Below are positions 25,257-34,581 of a stretch of DNA of 64,000 nucleotides, piece after piece. The DNA lies in assembly GCF_000429685.1 (NCBI RefSeq), contig NZ_AUCI01000006.1:1-64000 (forward strand), read 5' to 3'. This DNA is from Salibacterium aidingense DSM 18341 (GTDB lineage: Bacteria; Bacillota; Bacilli; Bacillales; Marinococcaceae). Position numbers and translations under genes: made by a program. Within the stretch, counting starts at the first letter, position 1; each line of letters opens with the position of its first letter. Below the pieces are notes generated by a model. It ran no database searches. It had not been told where the DNA came from and saw only the letters and a program-made list of their open reading frames with translations.

Positions 25257-26897
25257 TTATTTATTTGACTCATCGTTGGTTTCTTCGGTGATGACATCTT
25301 CATCAATTTTTCTTTCGCGCTGCAGATCTTCCAGTGCAGCAAAAATACGCTGTCTCTCCAGTGGAAGCGATCCATCACGGAGTTCGTCATACAATGCTTT
25401 AATCAGGCAATACACCATTAAAAGCATGACAAGCATAAATGGAAAACCACCGAGAAAGGACGCTGTCTGCAGAGCATTTAGGCCTCCGGCTAAAAGGAGC
25501 ACGATCGCAAACAGACCTTCGATCGTTCCCCATGTAATACGTACCCCAAGCGGCGGGTTAGGGTTCCCTTTCGATGTCAGCATGCCGATCACATACGTTC
25601 CAGAGTCCGAAGATGTCACGAAGAAGACAGCTACCGAGATCATTGCTACGGCAATCAACAGACCAGATACCGGGAACTCGGATAACAAGGCGAAGAAGCC
25701 TTGCGCTTCATCCTCCAAAACGGCCTCCAGAATATTGACACCAGCAAAGTGTTGATTATAGAGCGCAGCTCCGCCAAATACACTGAACCAGACCATACTG
25801 ACAGCTGTGGGAACGAGCAGCACTCCGACGGCGAAACTCCGGATCGTGCGTCCTCTGGATACACGAGCGATAAAAGAGCCGACAAATGGAGCCCAGGCTA
25901 TCCACCATGCCCAGTAGAATATGGTCCAGGCCTGATACCATCCTTCTGTCCCTTCCCCTGCTGCATCCAGTCCAAAGGACATATGGATCAGATTTTGGAA
26001 GTATGTTCCGGTAGAATGAGTTAGAGCATTCAGGATGAACAATGTCGGCCCCACTACAAACACGATCAACATTAAGAGGCCGGCAACACTCAGATTAATC
26101 TGACTCAGCCATTTAATTCCTTTGTCAATACCGGTGGACGTTGAAATAATAGCAAGGACTGTGACAACTGCCACGATAGCGACCCAGAGCCCCTGGTTGT
26201 TGGGGATGCCGAACAACTGCTCCAGCCCTCCTCCGATCTGCATCACACCAAGACCAAGAGAAGTAGAAATACCAAGCAGCGTGGCCAGTACCCCAATAAT
26301 ATTAACCAGGTTCCCCCAAGTGCCGTTCAGGTTGTCGCGTCCAAGAATCGGCTCGAGGGTGGAACTCAGCAGCATTGGGAGTCCCTTACGGTAAGAAAAG
26401 TAGGCCAGAGCACAGGCAACAACCGCATAGATCGCCCAAGGATGAAATCCCCAATGGAAGAAAGAATATTGCAGCGCGGTATGTACGGTTGCTGCCGTAC
26501 CAGCTTCTCCCAGAGGCGGCCAGTCATAGTGGTTCAGTGGTTCGGAGACACCCCAGAAAAGCAGGCCGATCCCCATCCCTGCACTAAAGAGCATTGCAAA
26601 CCAGGCTCCTGTGGGATACTCCGGATCTTCATCATCTTCACCGAGTTTAATTTCCCCAAGAGGGCTGAAGATGAGGTAAATAGTAACGATTAAAAAAACA
26701 CTGGCTCCTATAATAAAGGCCCAGCCCAGATTAGTCGTCATCCAGGTGAATGCTGCATCCATATAATCGCCAAACGCCGGCAGGGCAATCCCGACAATAA
26801 CAAAAGCTGCAGCAAGAATAAAAGAAATAATAAATACCGGAGCTTTCAGCGTTTGACTAAACGTAGTCAATCCTTTTTGATCATTGTTATTTTCCAC
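25257..26897 (-). CDS. BCCT family betaine/choline carrier
   Basis: 546 residues, 12 predicted membrane segments. The BCCT signature region is seen as AWTIFYWAWWIAWAPFVGSF followed by RVSRGRT; the Gly-rich MGIGLLFWGVSEP segment in helix 3 is also present. An acidic N-terminus and a charged C-terminal tail, which in OpuD/BetP senses osmotic stress, are present. It imports glycine betaine or a similar compatible solute with Na+. GTG start six bases after AAGGAGG. Confidence 0.9.
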   Translation of the reverse strand: MENNNDQKGLTTFSQTLKAPVFIISFILAAAFVIVGIALPAFGDYMDAAFTWMTTNLGWAFIIGASVFLIVTIYLIFSPLGEIKLGEDDEDPEYPTGAWFAMLFSAGMGIGLLFWGVSEPLNHYDWPPLGEAGTAATVHTALQYSFFHWGFHPWAIYAVVACALAYFSYRKGLPMLLSSTLEPILGRDNLNGTWGNLVNIIGVLATLLGISTSLGLGVMQIGGGLEQLFGIPNNQGLWVAIVAVVTVLAIISTSTGIDKGIKWLSQINLSVAGLLMLIVFVVGPTLFILNALTHSTGTYFQNLIHMSFGLDAAGEGTEGWYQAWTIFYWAWWIAWAPFVGSFIARVSRGRTIRSFAVGVLLVPTAVSMVWFSVFGGAALYNQHFAGVNILEAVLEDEAQGFFALLSEFPVSGLLIAVAMISVAVFFVTSSDSGTYVIGMLTSKGNPNPPLGVRITWGTIEGLFAIVLLLAGGLNALQTASFLGGFPFMLVMLLMVYCLIKALYDELRDGSLPLERQRIFAALEDLQRERKIDEDVITEETNDESNK

Positions 26898-27252
26898 ATT
26901 TAACCTCCTTCTTAAATAAATATATTCTTATTAATCACTATCCCCTATAGACTAGGAAAAATGAAACAAATAAACAAATACCGTAAACTTCCATAAAATA
27001 AGCTTTTAGCGCTGTATGTCCATTATTAGACATATATCTCCAAAAATTGCACGTATAGCGGATGTATCAGCTTTATATTCGTTCAGCACAGCAGGAGATG
27101 TCAGAAGACTTAAAATTTACTATTGAGGATAACCTTTATCTGTGTTAATATTTAAAAAAATCTCCAAAAGCAGATCATTCCGTTATATATCTTTATCTTT
27201 TCCGGATGAACCCCCATGCGGAGTCTGACTGGCTTTTCAGGAGCAAGATACC
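26898..27252. other. AT-rich gap between divergent genes
   Basis: Holds the promoters of the BCCT gene (minus) and the DUF3870 gene (plus), neither of which could be fixed. An inverted repeat ATGTC-N8-GACAT at 27016-27033 is the only clear symmetry and could be an operator. No gene seen. Confidence 0.5.
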
Positions 27253-27573
27253 ATGTATGATGAAAAAACGGTGTATGTCGTTGGAGAAGCGAAATCTCCG
27301 GAAAACAACCCTATCATGAAACAATACGACACTTTTTTTGTAGGTTTCGTTATTGACCGCACCGACGGCACTATTGTAGATGCAGACTGTACTTCTGTTC
27401 TCGGACTAACCAAAAAGTTCGTGCAGTCTCTGTTCACCGGTCACAATATCTGGGACAGTGATGCCGTAACAAACCGGGTGATGAACCGTTATCTCGGATC
27501 CTCCCAAAAGGCAATTATTGTTGCTTTCAGACATGCCCAGATAAAATATGAACAGGCACTTGAATCAGAATAA
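27253..27573 (+). CDS. DUF3870 domain protein
   Basis: 106 residues, cytosolic. VYVVGEAKSPENNPI at the start, then FVGFVIDRTDGTIVDADCT and MNRYLGSSQKAIIVAFRHAQ match the DUF3870 family, often found near catabolic or transport operons. SD AGGAG. A strong terminator follows, so it is not cotranscribed with the DUF819 gene. Function unknown. Confidence 0.8.
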   Translation: MYDEKTVYVVGEAKSPENNPIMKQYDTFFVGFVIDRTDGTIVDADCTSVLGLTKKFVQSLFTGHNIWDSDAVTNRVMNRYLGSSQKAIIVAFRHAQIKYEQALESE

Positions 27574-27610
27574 CTTCAATCACGCTGCTTTATCTATTAC
27601 AACGTAGATA

Positions 27611-27655
27611 AAACCCAGCTGATAGGAATTTAATTTCCTATTGGCTGGGTTTTTC
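27611..27655 (+). terminator. Terminator after the DUF3870 gene
   Basis: AAACCCAGC and GCTGGGTTT form the base of a long stem whose inner part pairs ATAGGAA with TTCCTAT; TTTTT follows. Confidence 0.88.
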
Positions 27656-27692
27656 TTATATTATTACATATTTCATAGAAAGGGGTTCTTGT

Positions 27693-28859
27693 ATGATTCA
27701 GGACGGCTTTTTATATCTGGGAATCATGATCGGTTTGGCCGGGCTTATTGCTTACATTGAAAAAAGCTCGGACAGCAGGTTCTTCAAGTACGTTCCTGGT
27801 ATTATCCTTATTTATTTTGCCGGTGCCTTCCTAAAAACCATCGGGGTGCTGGGGGACAGCGAAGCAGTCGACAATACGTACGGTACAGTAAGAGATGCGA
27901 TATTACCTGCTTTGATCTTATTAATGTTATTAAACTGTGATTTACGTAAGCTTATCAAACTAGGGCCAAAAATGCTGATTGGATACTTCACTGCAGTTGT
28001 CAGCATTATTCTTGGTTTTGTAGTGACTTATCTCCTCTTTAAGGGCCTTTATGTCACAGATACCTGGCAGGCATTCGGCGCTTTGACGGGAAGCTGGACC
28101 GGCGGTTCTGCCAATATGGCAATTATTCAAGGAATCCTGGATATCCCGGAAAATATTTTTGGTTATGCGCTGGTAATGGATACTATTAACTATTCCACCT
28201 GGGTGATGATTATGTTCTGGCTTGTCCCGTTTGCGGCTGTTTTTAACCGCTGGGCAAAAGCTAACACCTCTCATCTTGATGAAGTAAGTAAAGAATTAGT
28301 GGAAGAAGAGGAACGGAAACAGGGTGAAAAAACGAGCTTTGTTCACTTAATGGGCTTGATTGCCCTTGGCGTATTTGGATCTGCTGTGGCTACAAGTATT
28401 GGCGGCATGCTTCCTTCCTACGGTGATATTGTCAGTCCGCTCACGTGGACCATATTCATTGTCTCTATAGCGGGAGTGATGCTTGCTATGACAAGAGTAT
28501 CCAACATTCCCGGATCCATGGATATAGCCAATGTCTTCCTTTACATTGTCATCGCACTGATTGCATCCAGAGCAGATTTCTCTGATTTTTGGCAGGCTCC
28601 CATTTACATTTTCACCGGTTTTATCATCCTCGCTATCCATGGTCTCATCATGGCATTAGCGGCGAAGGTTTTCAAACTGGATCTATTTACACTTGGTGTC
28701 TCAAGTCTGGCCAATATCGGCGGCATGGCTTCCGCCCCGCTGCTTGCCGGTGCCTATCACCGCGCGCTCATTCCCATAGGGGTGGTTATGGCCCTAGCCG
28801 GGTCCTTCCTGGGGACCTACTTCGGCCTGCTTACCGCACAATTACTGTCCTTTTTGTAA
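27693..28859 (+). CDS. DUF819 family membrane protein
   Basis: 388 residues, about 11 hydrophobic segments. GALTGSWTGGSANMAIIQG is the family hallmark, with a charged loop EVSKELVEEEERKQGEK in the middle. DUF819 proteins are thought to be carriers; the close position upstream of a dipeptide epimerase and an NlpC/P60 peptidase suggests uptake of murein peptides or their amino acids. SD GAAAGGGG. Confidence 0.85.
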   Translation: MIQDGFLYLGIMIGLAGLIAYIEKSSDSRFFKYVPGIILIYFAGAFLKTIGVLGDSEAVDNTYGTVRDAILPALILLMLLNCDLRKLIKLGPKMLIGYFTAVVSIILGFVVTYLLFKGLYVTDTWQAFGALTGSWTGGSANMAIIQGILDIPENIFGYALVMDTINYSTWVMIMFWLVPFAAVFNRWAKANTSHLDEVSKELVEEEERKQGEKTSFVHLMGLIALGVFGSAVATSIGGMLPSYGDIVSPLTWTIFIVSIAGVMLAMTRVSNIPGSMDIANVFLYIVIALIASRADFSDFWQAPIYIFTGFIILAIHGLIMALAAKVFKLDLFTLGVSSLANIGGMASAPLLAGAYHRALIPIGVVMALAGSFLGTYFGLLTAQLLSFL

Positions 28860-28910
28860 AAGCAGCTTGAAGCCAATGCAGATGATATCGGAAAAAAGGA
28901 GTCAGACATC

Positions 28911-29972
28911 GTGAAAATTACGGAATTAATGACACAAAAAACATCACTGCCCTTGGAAAAACCTTTTAAAACGGCCCTGAGGAGCATTAATGCCATTGAA
29001 GTTATTAATGTAACCATTCAGCTTGAAAACGGGGACAGCGGCCTCGGGTCCGCTTCCTCTACATGGCAGATCACCGGGGAATCATTGGAGAGTATCCAGG
29101 CCGCGATGGAGGGGCCAATAAAACAAGCAGTCCTTGGCCGTGATATTGAACAGCTGGAAGACATCTTAACCGCCGTGCAAAGAAGCTGTGCAGCGAACAC
29201 GAGTGCCAAAGCTGCCGTAGATATCGCTCTACATGACGCCTGCTGCAAAGTTTTTGGGCTTCCGCTTCACCAATACCTGGGCGGGGGTGCCGTATTTCCT
29301 GTGACCGATATGACCATCAGCATCGATGAACCGGAAACCATGCAGGACAATGCAAAACAATCCATAGAGCAGGGTTTTGATATATTAAAAATAAAAGTCG
29401 GCAACGAAGAAGCACTGGATATTCAGCGTATCTCCAAGATTCGTGAAGCTGCCGGGGACAGAGTGAAGCTCCGCCTGGACGCCAATCAGGGCTGGAACAG
29501 CAAACAGGCTGTAAAAATTATCCGCGTACTCGAAGAAAAAACAAATCTTGAATTAGTGGAACAGCCGGTCCCGGCCCACGATATTGCCGGTTTGAAATAT
29601 ATCCGCGAACGAGTAGACACCCCTATCATGGCGGACGAGAGTGTTTTTTCTCCGGCAGATGCGTTTCGATTGGTAAAAGAGGAAGCGGTGGATCTGCTTA
29701 ATATTAAACTAATGAAATGCGGCGGTGTCCGCCGGGCCAGACAGATTGCTGATATGGCCCAAAGCGCAGGCATAGAATGCATGATTGGCAGTATGATGGA
29801 ATCCCATCTATCGGTTACAGCGGCCGCTCATCTGGCTTACGCCCACAGTAATATCACAAAATATGACCTTGATGCTGCACTCTGGCTGCAGGATCAGGGC
29901 GTACAAGGAGGGATGCAATGGCAGGGAAACACCATTGAACTGTCGAACCGACCAGGACTTGGATTAAATTAA
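28911..29972 (+). CDS. ykfB: L-Ala-D/L-Glu (dipeptide) epimerase
   Basis: 353 residues, enolase superfamily, muconate-lactonizing subgroup. Catalytic lysines are in LKIKVG and NIKLMKCGG, metal ligands in RLDANQGW, ELVEQP and MADESVF. It epimerises L-Ala-D-Glu from murein to L-Ala-L-Glu. GTG start at 28911 with AAAAGGAG. It lies between DUF819 and an NlpC/P60 enzyme, as in the ykf murein-recycling operon of B. subtilis. Confidence 0.9.
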   Translation: MKITELMTQKTSLPLEKPFKTALRSINAIEVINVTIQLENGDSGLGSASSTWQITGESLESIQAAMEGPIKQAVLGRDIEQLEDILTAVQRSCAANTSAKAAVDIALHDACCKVFGLPLHQYLGGGAVFPVTDMTISIDEPETMQDNAKQSIEQGFDILKIKVGNEEALDIQRISKIREAAGDRVKLRLDANQGWNSKQAVKIIRVLEEKTNLELVEQPVPAHDIAGLKYIRERVDTPIMADESVFSPADAFRLVKEEAVDLLNIKLMKCGGVRRARQIADMAQSAGIECMIGSMMESHLSVTAAAHLAYAHSNITKYDLDAALWLQDQGVQGGMQWQGNTIELSNRPGLGLN

Positions 29973-29990
29973 TTCTTGGAGGTGCTGTTA

Positions 29991-31010
29991 TTGAAAAATT
30001 GCTGCAAGTCATGGATTTTTGCTTTGATCACTGTTGTCACAGCATGCGTGCTGTTTTCCGGCTCTGTGTCTGCCAAAGGTACCTTTTCTGCCGGAGAGGA
30101 AGCATATATTGATGTTTCTGCCGCTTCCCTTTGGACCACTCCGGGAGATTTACGTGAGGTGGACGAACCAGCTGTATCCAACCCCGCCGATTTGTGGACC
30201 TGGACCGAAAGTATGTCCTTGGATGAAAAACTTTGGCTGGTCGGGGAACTGCAAACCCAGGCATTGTATGGAAGCAAGGTGACCATACTGGAAGAAGAGC
30301 CAGATTGGGTGAAAGTCGCAGCAGATGGCCAGCCTACTCCGAAAAATGAATTGGGCTATCCAGCATGGATGCCAAAAGACCAATTGGCTGACAATCAACG
30401 ATTCAACCATACCGATAAAGAGCCTTTTGCGCTTGTCACCGAGCCAACCACCTGGCTCTACACGAATAAAAAACTTGATTCCAAGTTTAAAGAACTCAGC
30501 TATAATACACGCCTGCCGGTGATAAACGAAAAAGAAGAAGCCGTGCTTGTTGCTACCCCAAGCGACGGCAATAAATGGCTGCCAGCTTCAGATATCTCTG
30601 TTTATGCTGCTGAAGACGATATTCCAGCGCCGGACGGAAGCGATTTAGTAGAAACCGGGAAACAGTTTCTCGGCCTTCCTTATTTGTGGGCTGGAACTTC
30701 CGGGTTCGGGTTTGACTGTTCTGGTTTCACCCATACTGTCTATGATTCTCACGGTATTACCATCCCGCGTGATTCTTCCGTACAGGCCACCCATGGCGAG
30801 GCTGTCGACCGCGATAACCTGCAAAAAGGCGACCTGCTGTTTTTCGCCTATGATGAAGGGGAAGGAAGCGTCCACCACGTCGGTATGTATGCCGGAGACG
30901 GAAGCATGATCCACTCTCCGAATTCCAGCAGCACCGTGGAAATCATCGAAGACTGGGAGAATTCTGCCTATGAAATAGAATTTGCCGGAGCAAGACGATA
31001 TATTGAATAG
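29991..31010 (+). CDS. ykfC: Secreted NlpC/P60 endopeptidase, YkfC type
   Basis: About 339 residues. A signal peptide (FALITVVTACVLFSG, cleavage near SVSAKG) is followed by two SH3-like regions (about 35-115 and 135-205) and a C-terminal NlpC/P60 domain. Catalytic Cys is in FDCSGFTH, the first His in HHVGMY and the second in IHSPNSS. YkfC cuts gamma-D-Glu-diamino acid bonds, giving L-Ala-D-Glu for the epimerase before it. TTG at 29991, six bases after GGAGGTG, is the likely start. Confidence 0.88.
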   Translation: MKNCCKSWIFALITVVTACVLFSGSVSAKGTFSAGEEAYIDVSAASLWTTPGDLREVDEPAVSNPADLWTWTESMSLDEKLWLVGELQTQALYGSKVTILEEEPDWVKVAADGQPTPKNELGYPAWMPKDQLADNQRFNHTDKEPFALVTEPTTWLYTNKKLDSKFKELSYNTRLPVINEKEEAVLVATPSDGNKWLPASDISVYAAEDDIPAPDGSDLVETGKQFLGLPYLWAGTSGFGFDCSGFTHTVYDSHGITIPRDSSVQATHGEAVDRDNLQKGDLLFFAYDEGEGSVHHVGMYAGDGSMIHSPNSSSTVEIIEDWENSAYEIEFAGARRYIE

Positions 31011-31019
31011 GTAGTACCC

Positions 31020-31057
31020 TTCCCGATGGTCGCAGCAGGCCATCGGGAATTTATTTT
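31020..31057 (+). terminator. Terminator of the ykf-type operon
   Basis: TTCCCGATGG and CCATCGGGAA pair around a ten-base loop, then TTTATTTT. Confidence 0.85.
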
Positions 31058-31171
31058 CTCTTTATAATCTCCTTCAAAAGTTGTAGATAAAGATCCTCCA
31101 TCTCACCGAAGGTATCATTAGAAAAACAGAATATAATGATAGACGAAAAACATACGAAAAGAGGTGCTGGA

Positions 31172-31955
31172 ATGAGAACGGAAATAAATAAGCGATTCCG
31201 CCAAAGAATTAATATGCCGGAGGATGAACCCGTCGATTTCGATTCTCTCCCCCGTCTCCTGGAAAAAACAGCAGCGGCCTTCCCATTTGAAAATTTAACG
31301 TTATTAAGGGGCAGCCTCCAGCCGGTAACAAGAGACCATCTAACAAATAAAATTCTCAACAACAAAGAGGGAAATTAAATTCACTGCTGTATTTTTTTCT
31401 GGTGCAAAATGGATTTAATGCCACGCTCGTCCGGGGGGAAACATACAACAATGAATCACAACAATGGAACAACTTAGGGAGAACACACGCTGCGATTCTT
31501 CTGATGCACGAAGACGACTTCTATTTAGTGGACACTGGATTTGGAGCCAATCTCCCTTTAGAACCTGTGCCGTTAAACGGGGAAACAATAAGTTCGAGAA
31601 ATGGCGATTTTCGAGTGACCGCCTTAGACAGCGAATATGGAGACTCCATCCTTGAAATGAAATTAAAGCATAAAGACAAAGACTGGAAAATTGGTTATGG
31701 TTTTGATTCCAGACGTCCCTTAACGAAAGTCTCCGAGGAGATGAATGAAATCCAGAGTATTATCAAAGAGCATAAGGACTCTCCGTTTATAAAACTCCGC
31801 TCATTACGCAGCTTACCGATAATGGAAATATTACATTAACGGATACTTCTTTAACCAGGCGTATTTACGGCACATCACAAAAGCAAAACGTCACCCGGGA
31901 GGACTTTCTTGAGCTGGCTCAAGAATATTTTGGGCTGCAAGTGAAAAACAACTAG
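31172..31955 (+). pseudogene. Arylamine N-acetyltransferase, inactivated
   Basis: Three reading frames join into one arylamine N-acetyltransferase. Frame one gives MRTEINKRFRQRIN to LLRGSLQP and DHLTNKILNNK. At about 31367-31380 the expected RGGLCYELN motif with the catalytic Cys is gone, replaced by a short deletion and frame change to a stop. The second frame carries on from LLYFFLVQNGFNATL through the His (RTHAAIL) and Asp (LVDTGFG) regions. Near 31791 one base is missing, and the third frame ends TREDFLELAQEYFGL. So the enzyme cannot be made. Start ATG after AGAGGTG. Confidence 0.9.
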
Positions 31956-31969
31956 ATAAACCAGCGATT

Positions 31970-31999
31970 AAAAACGGGGGCCGAGGCCCGGCCGCCCGT
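31970..31999 (-). terminator. Terminator of sodC
   Basis: On the minus strand ACGGGCGGCC and GGCCCCCGT pair imperfectly and lead into TTTTAATC, right after the sodC stop. Confidence 0.7.
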
Positions 32000-32001
32000 T
32001 A

Positions 32002-32595
32002 TTATTCTTCAATCACGCCGCAGGCTATGCGATCACCGGCATCTCCGGAAGGCTGGGATTCATAATCATCTGCTTCTGCATGAATAACAAGGGCTGTGCC
32101 ATCACCGTTTAACAGGGAATTATTTTCTCCTTCCTGCAGGGTGACTTCACCGGCTTTGAATTCTTCTGATACTTCGCCGTTTTCATCGGTCGTCAGGTTG
32201 GATAGATCTCCTGCGTGGGGTCCGCCCTCACTGTCAAAACCATGTTCCTGGTCTCCAGGATTAAAGTGACCCCCGGCAGACTCAAAATCCGGAGCTTCAC
32301 AAGTCCCGGTTTCATGAATATGAAATCCATGTTCACTATCTTCAGGAAGGTCAGAGGCTTCCAGGTTCATTTGTACCCCCTCTTCTGCTTCTTTTATTTC
32401 CGCTGTTCCTATTTCTTCTTCTTCGCTATTTATAAGAGAGACGACCGAACCATTTCCCTCTGTCTCCTCCTCCGCTGCATCCTCCTGCCCTTCTGTTTCA
32501 TTATCAGATTCATTCGCTTCTTCTTCTGAACCACAGGCATACACGCCAAACAACAGTAGGCTTAAGGAAGAAATCAAAGCAATGCTCCTTTTCAT
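32002..32595 (-). CDS. sodC: Cu/Zn superoxide dismutase lipoprotein
   Basis: About 197 residues. Signal peptide with lipobox VYAC, then a long acidic Glu/Asp-rich linker (about residues 22-50), then the SOD domain. Copper ligands HGFHIHE and VIHAEAD, bridging His GGHFNP, zinc ligands EHGFDS and PHAGD, the Cys pair (GTCEAP, IACG) and the active Arg (GDRIACG) are all present. In contrast, as I recall, B. subtilis YojM lacks one copper ligand. It should act on the outer face of the membrane. ATG at 32595 with AAAGGAGG. Confidence 0.9.
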   Translation of the reverse strand: MKRSIALISSLSLLLFGVYACGSEEEANESDNETEGQEDAAEEETEGNGSVVSLINSEEEEIGTAEIKEAEEGVQMNLEASDLPEDSEHGFHIHETGTCEAPDFESAGGHFNPGDQEHGFDSEGGPHAGDLSNLTTDENGEVSEEFKAGEVTLQEGENNSLLNGDGTALVIHAEADDYESQPSGDAGDRIACGVIEE

Positions 32596-32815
32596 TTCCA
32601 GCCTCCTTTCATTAGATTTCATTTGACTATTTCCATATAATAGTATACTTAAACATAATGTGGAAAATTTTGCTCTGTTGGTTTGATTCCAAACTTACAG
32701 TGCCCAATTTTTGAAACCAGGCGTTTCGGGCATTCAAATTGGGTGAAAGACTCAACACCATCCTGGACCATTGGATATATGATGATAAGGAAAGAAACTT
32801 AAAGGAGTGAAAAAC

Positions 32816-33352
32816 ATGGGAAATAGAAGACGCAAAGAAGAAAGAGAAGAAGAAACTGTAATGGAAGAACATCACCACCACAGAAGAAAAGATAGCGGCA
32901 GTTGTGTGTGCAGTGCTGTTGCTGCTATAAAGAAGGCACAGGACGAGGCAGAGAATAATAACAATGGCAGTTGCAGAAATAATTGCTTTAACAAAATGTT
33001 ATTAAGCGGCAATGGAAATAATAATGGATTGGACACCATTCCTTTTGTGCTTCAAGATAAAAACGGCGACTATTTCAGTGCTACTGGAGCGATTGGAAAA
33101 AAGGACTGTTTCCAAACGGTCTTTTTCCGTGTTGAAAGCATAGATAAAGATACCTGCTGCGCTACGTTGTCCATGCTGGCTCCAGATTGCCATCTGGACT
33201 TTGACAAATGCTGTGTCGATCCCGTTTCGTTATGTGACGTTGATGAGCTGGAACGCACCAGGCACTGCATTGAAGTGGATTTAAAGTGCTTCTGCGCCAT
33301 TCAATGCCTGGATCCCGACTTGGTTGCCGGCATGGATCATCATCATTGCTAA
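32816..33352 (+). CDS. Spore coat/exosporium protein, CotY/CotZ/ExsY family
   Basis: 178 residues, rich in Cys and His. A charged N-terminus with EEHHHHRRK, then CVCSAVAAIKKAQDEAE, and the family pattern DTIPFVLQDKNGDYFSATG, FFRVESIDKDTCCATLSML and CIEVDLKCFCAIQCLDP. These proteins form disulfide-linked lattices in the outer spore layers. ATG at 32816 is nine bases from AAAGGAG; the GTG overlapping that SD is rejected. Mother-cell sigma-K control is expected, but no promoter could be fixed. Confidence 0.88.
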   Translation: MGNRRRKEEREEETVMEEHHHHRRKDSGSCVCSAVAAIKKAQDEAENNNNGSCRNNCFNKMLLSGNGNNNGLDTIPFVLQDKNGDYFSATGAIGKKDCFQTVFFRVESIDKDTCCATLSMLAPDCHLDFDKCCVDPVSLCDVDELERTRHCIEVDLKCFCAIQCLDPDLVAGMDHHHC

Positions 33353-33394
33353 AAAACAAGAGGGACGCTTCCGTCCGTCCCTCCTGTTCCTACA

Positions 33395-33530
33395 TACTTC
33401 AAAAAGTGCGGGCTCCCTGAACAGTAGAAGTGCGGCTCATAACGCCGCGTCCTGGGGCAGAGCCGGACTGACATGCGTCCTGCAGGGCCGCGAGCGGCGG
33501 GGAGCTGGATGTGGCTCTCAAAAACGCCAA
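33395..33530. other. GC-rich gene-free island
   Basis: Between the coat protein and the RNase H gene the base composition jumps clearly above the surrounding sequence, with short self-complementary pieces such as GCGGCTCATAACGCCGC. No SD-led open frame. It does not visibly match the GC-rich repeat at 12625 or 50441. Could be a remnant of foreign DNA or an RNA. Confidence 0.4.
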
Positions 33531-33560
33531 CCTCTAAACTTTCTTCTATTCTAAGAAATG

Positions 33561-34214
33561 TTATACCTCTTTTGTACTGCTCACTTCAATACCCTGCAAG
33601 GCCTGAGAGGCCAGCCGGTCCGCTTCACGATTCTTTTTCCGCGGTATCTGTTCATACTCCGGCTCCATACCTAATACGTTTAGCTTCTCCTCGCACCGAT
33701 CGATCCAATAGGAGAGGTCTCTTTCTAAACACGGCCATTCTCCCTTCAATTGATTAAGAACCACCTGGGAATCCCCATAAAAGGTAACAGGAATATGGTG
33801 CGCTCCTAAATCTTCGAGTTGCTGCAGCCCCAAATATAATGCTGCATACTCCGCTTCATTGTTCGTATGCAGTTCTTCTACCTTCGCATTTTTGCGAAGC
33901 CGGAGGGAGGTGCTGTTTTGATTGTAATAAATCACACACCCTAACCCGGATTTCTTGGAATTCCGGTCAAATCCTCCATCAAAATACACGCTAATATCAT
34001 GAGGTTCGGTTTGAATTTCGCTTTGATATTCCTTTAATTCTTTTCTTGTCCAGGTCGTTTCAACATAGTCCAAAAAGACGATATGGTGGACACGGCCTGT
34101 TCTTTCAAAATCATCCGCAATCTCTTCCGCCTTCTCCGCGGACATTTCTTCGGAACGAAATACAGCCTTTGTCCCCTTTTTCGTTTGATATGTTATTTCT
34201 AATCGGAGAATCAA
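33561..34214 (-). CDS. Ribonuclease HI family protein
   Basis: 217 residues. The N-terminal 70 residues form a small domain with an EITYQTKKGTKAVFRSE strand region, seen in YpeP-type proteins. The RNase H domain follows with acidic residues in VYFDGGFD, NNEAEYAAL, YGDSQVVLNQL and READRLA. These correspond to the D-E-D-D metal site. Could process RNA-DNA hybrids. TTG start; the SD GGAAG is moderate. Neighbour 34247-34531 precedes it on the same strand. Confidence 0.82.
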   Translation of the reverse strand: MILRLEITYQTKKGTKAVFRSEEMSAEKAEEIADDFERTGRVHHIVFLDYVETTWTRKELKEYQSEIQTEPHDISVYFDGGFDRNSKKSGLGCVIYYNQNSTSLRLRKNAKVEELHTNNEAEYAALYLGLQQLEDLGAHHIPVTFYGDSQVVLNQLKGEWPCLERDLSYWIDRCEEKLNVLGMEPEYEQIPRKKNREADRLASQALQGIEVSSTKEV

Positions 34215-34246
34215 TATTCATCTTCCTTTACAGGGGATTTCCCATA

Positions 34247-34531
34247 TTATGTACTATCTCTGTCTGGCTCGTCTATGGTTACGTCCTCCAGCTCCAGCCA
34301 GGAAAGCATTTCCCCCACAACCGTATTTATTTTTTCGTCCACCACCCCGCTCCCATACTTCTTTTTAGCTTTTTCAATGTTTTCCAACACTTCCGGAGTA
34401 TACTCGATGACAGGTTCATCGTCTTCCATTTCATTAAACAGCTCAATCATTTCATTATTGCCTTCCTGAATCTTATCAATGGCTTCACTGTATTTATTAA
34501 AATCATTTTTATCTGCCTTCATCCTTATCAC
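34247..34531 (-). CDS. Hypothetical acidic small protein (94 aa)
   Basis: Charged helical protein; KYSEAIDKIQEGNNEMIELF, then NEMEDDEPVIEYTP and VLENIEKAKKKYG. No family recognised. Start could be GTG at 34531 or ATG at 34522. Lies 32 bases upstream of the RNase HI gene on the same strand and may be cotranscribed with it. Confidence 0.6.
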   Translation of the reverse strand: MIRMKADKNDFNKYSEAIDKIQEGNNEMIELFNEMEDDEPVIEYTPEVLENIEKAKKKYGSGVVDEKINTVVGEMLSWLELEDVTIDEPDRDST

Positions 34532-34581
34532 CCGTCATAGCCTTCCCTTCTTTTGCTCTCTATATGACATCTAAGACAAGT

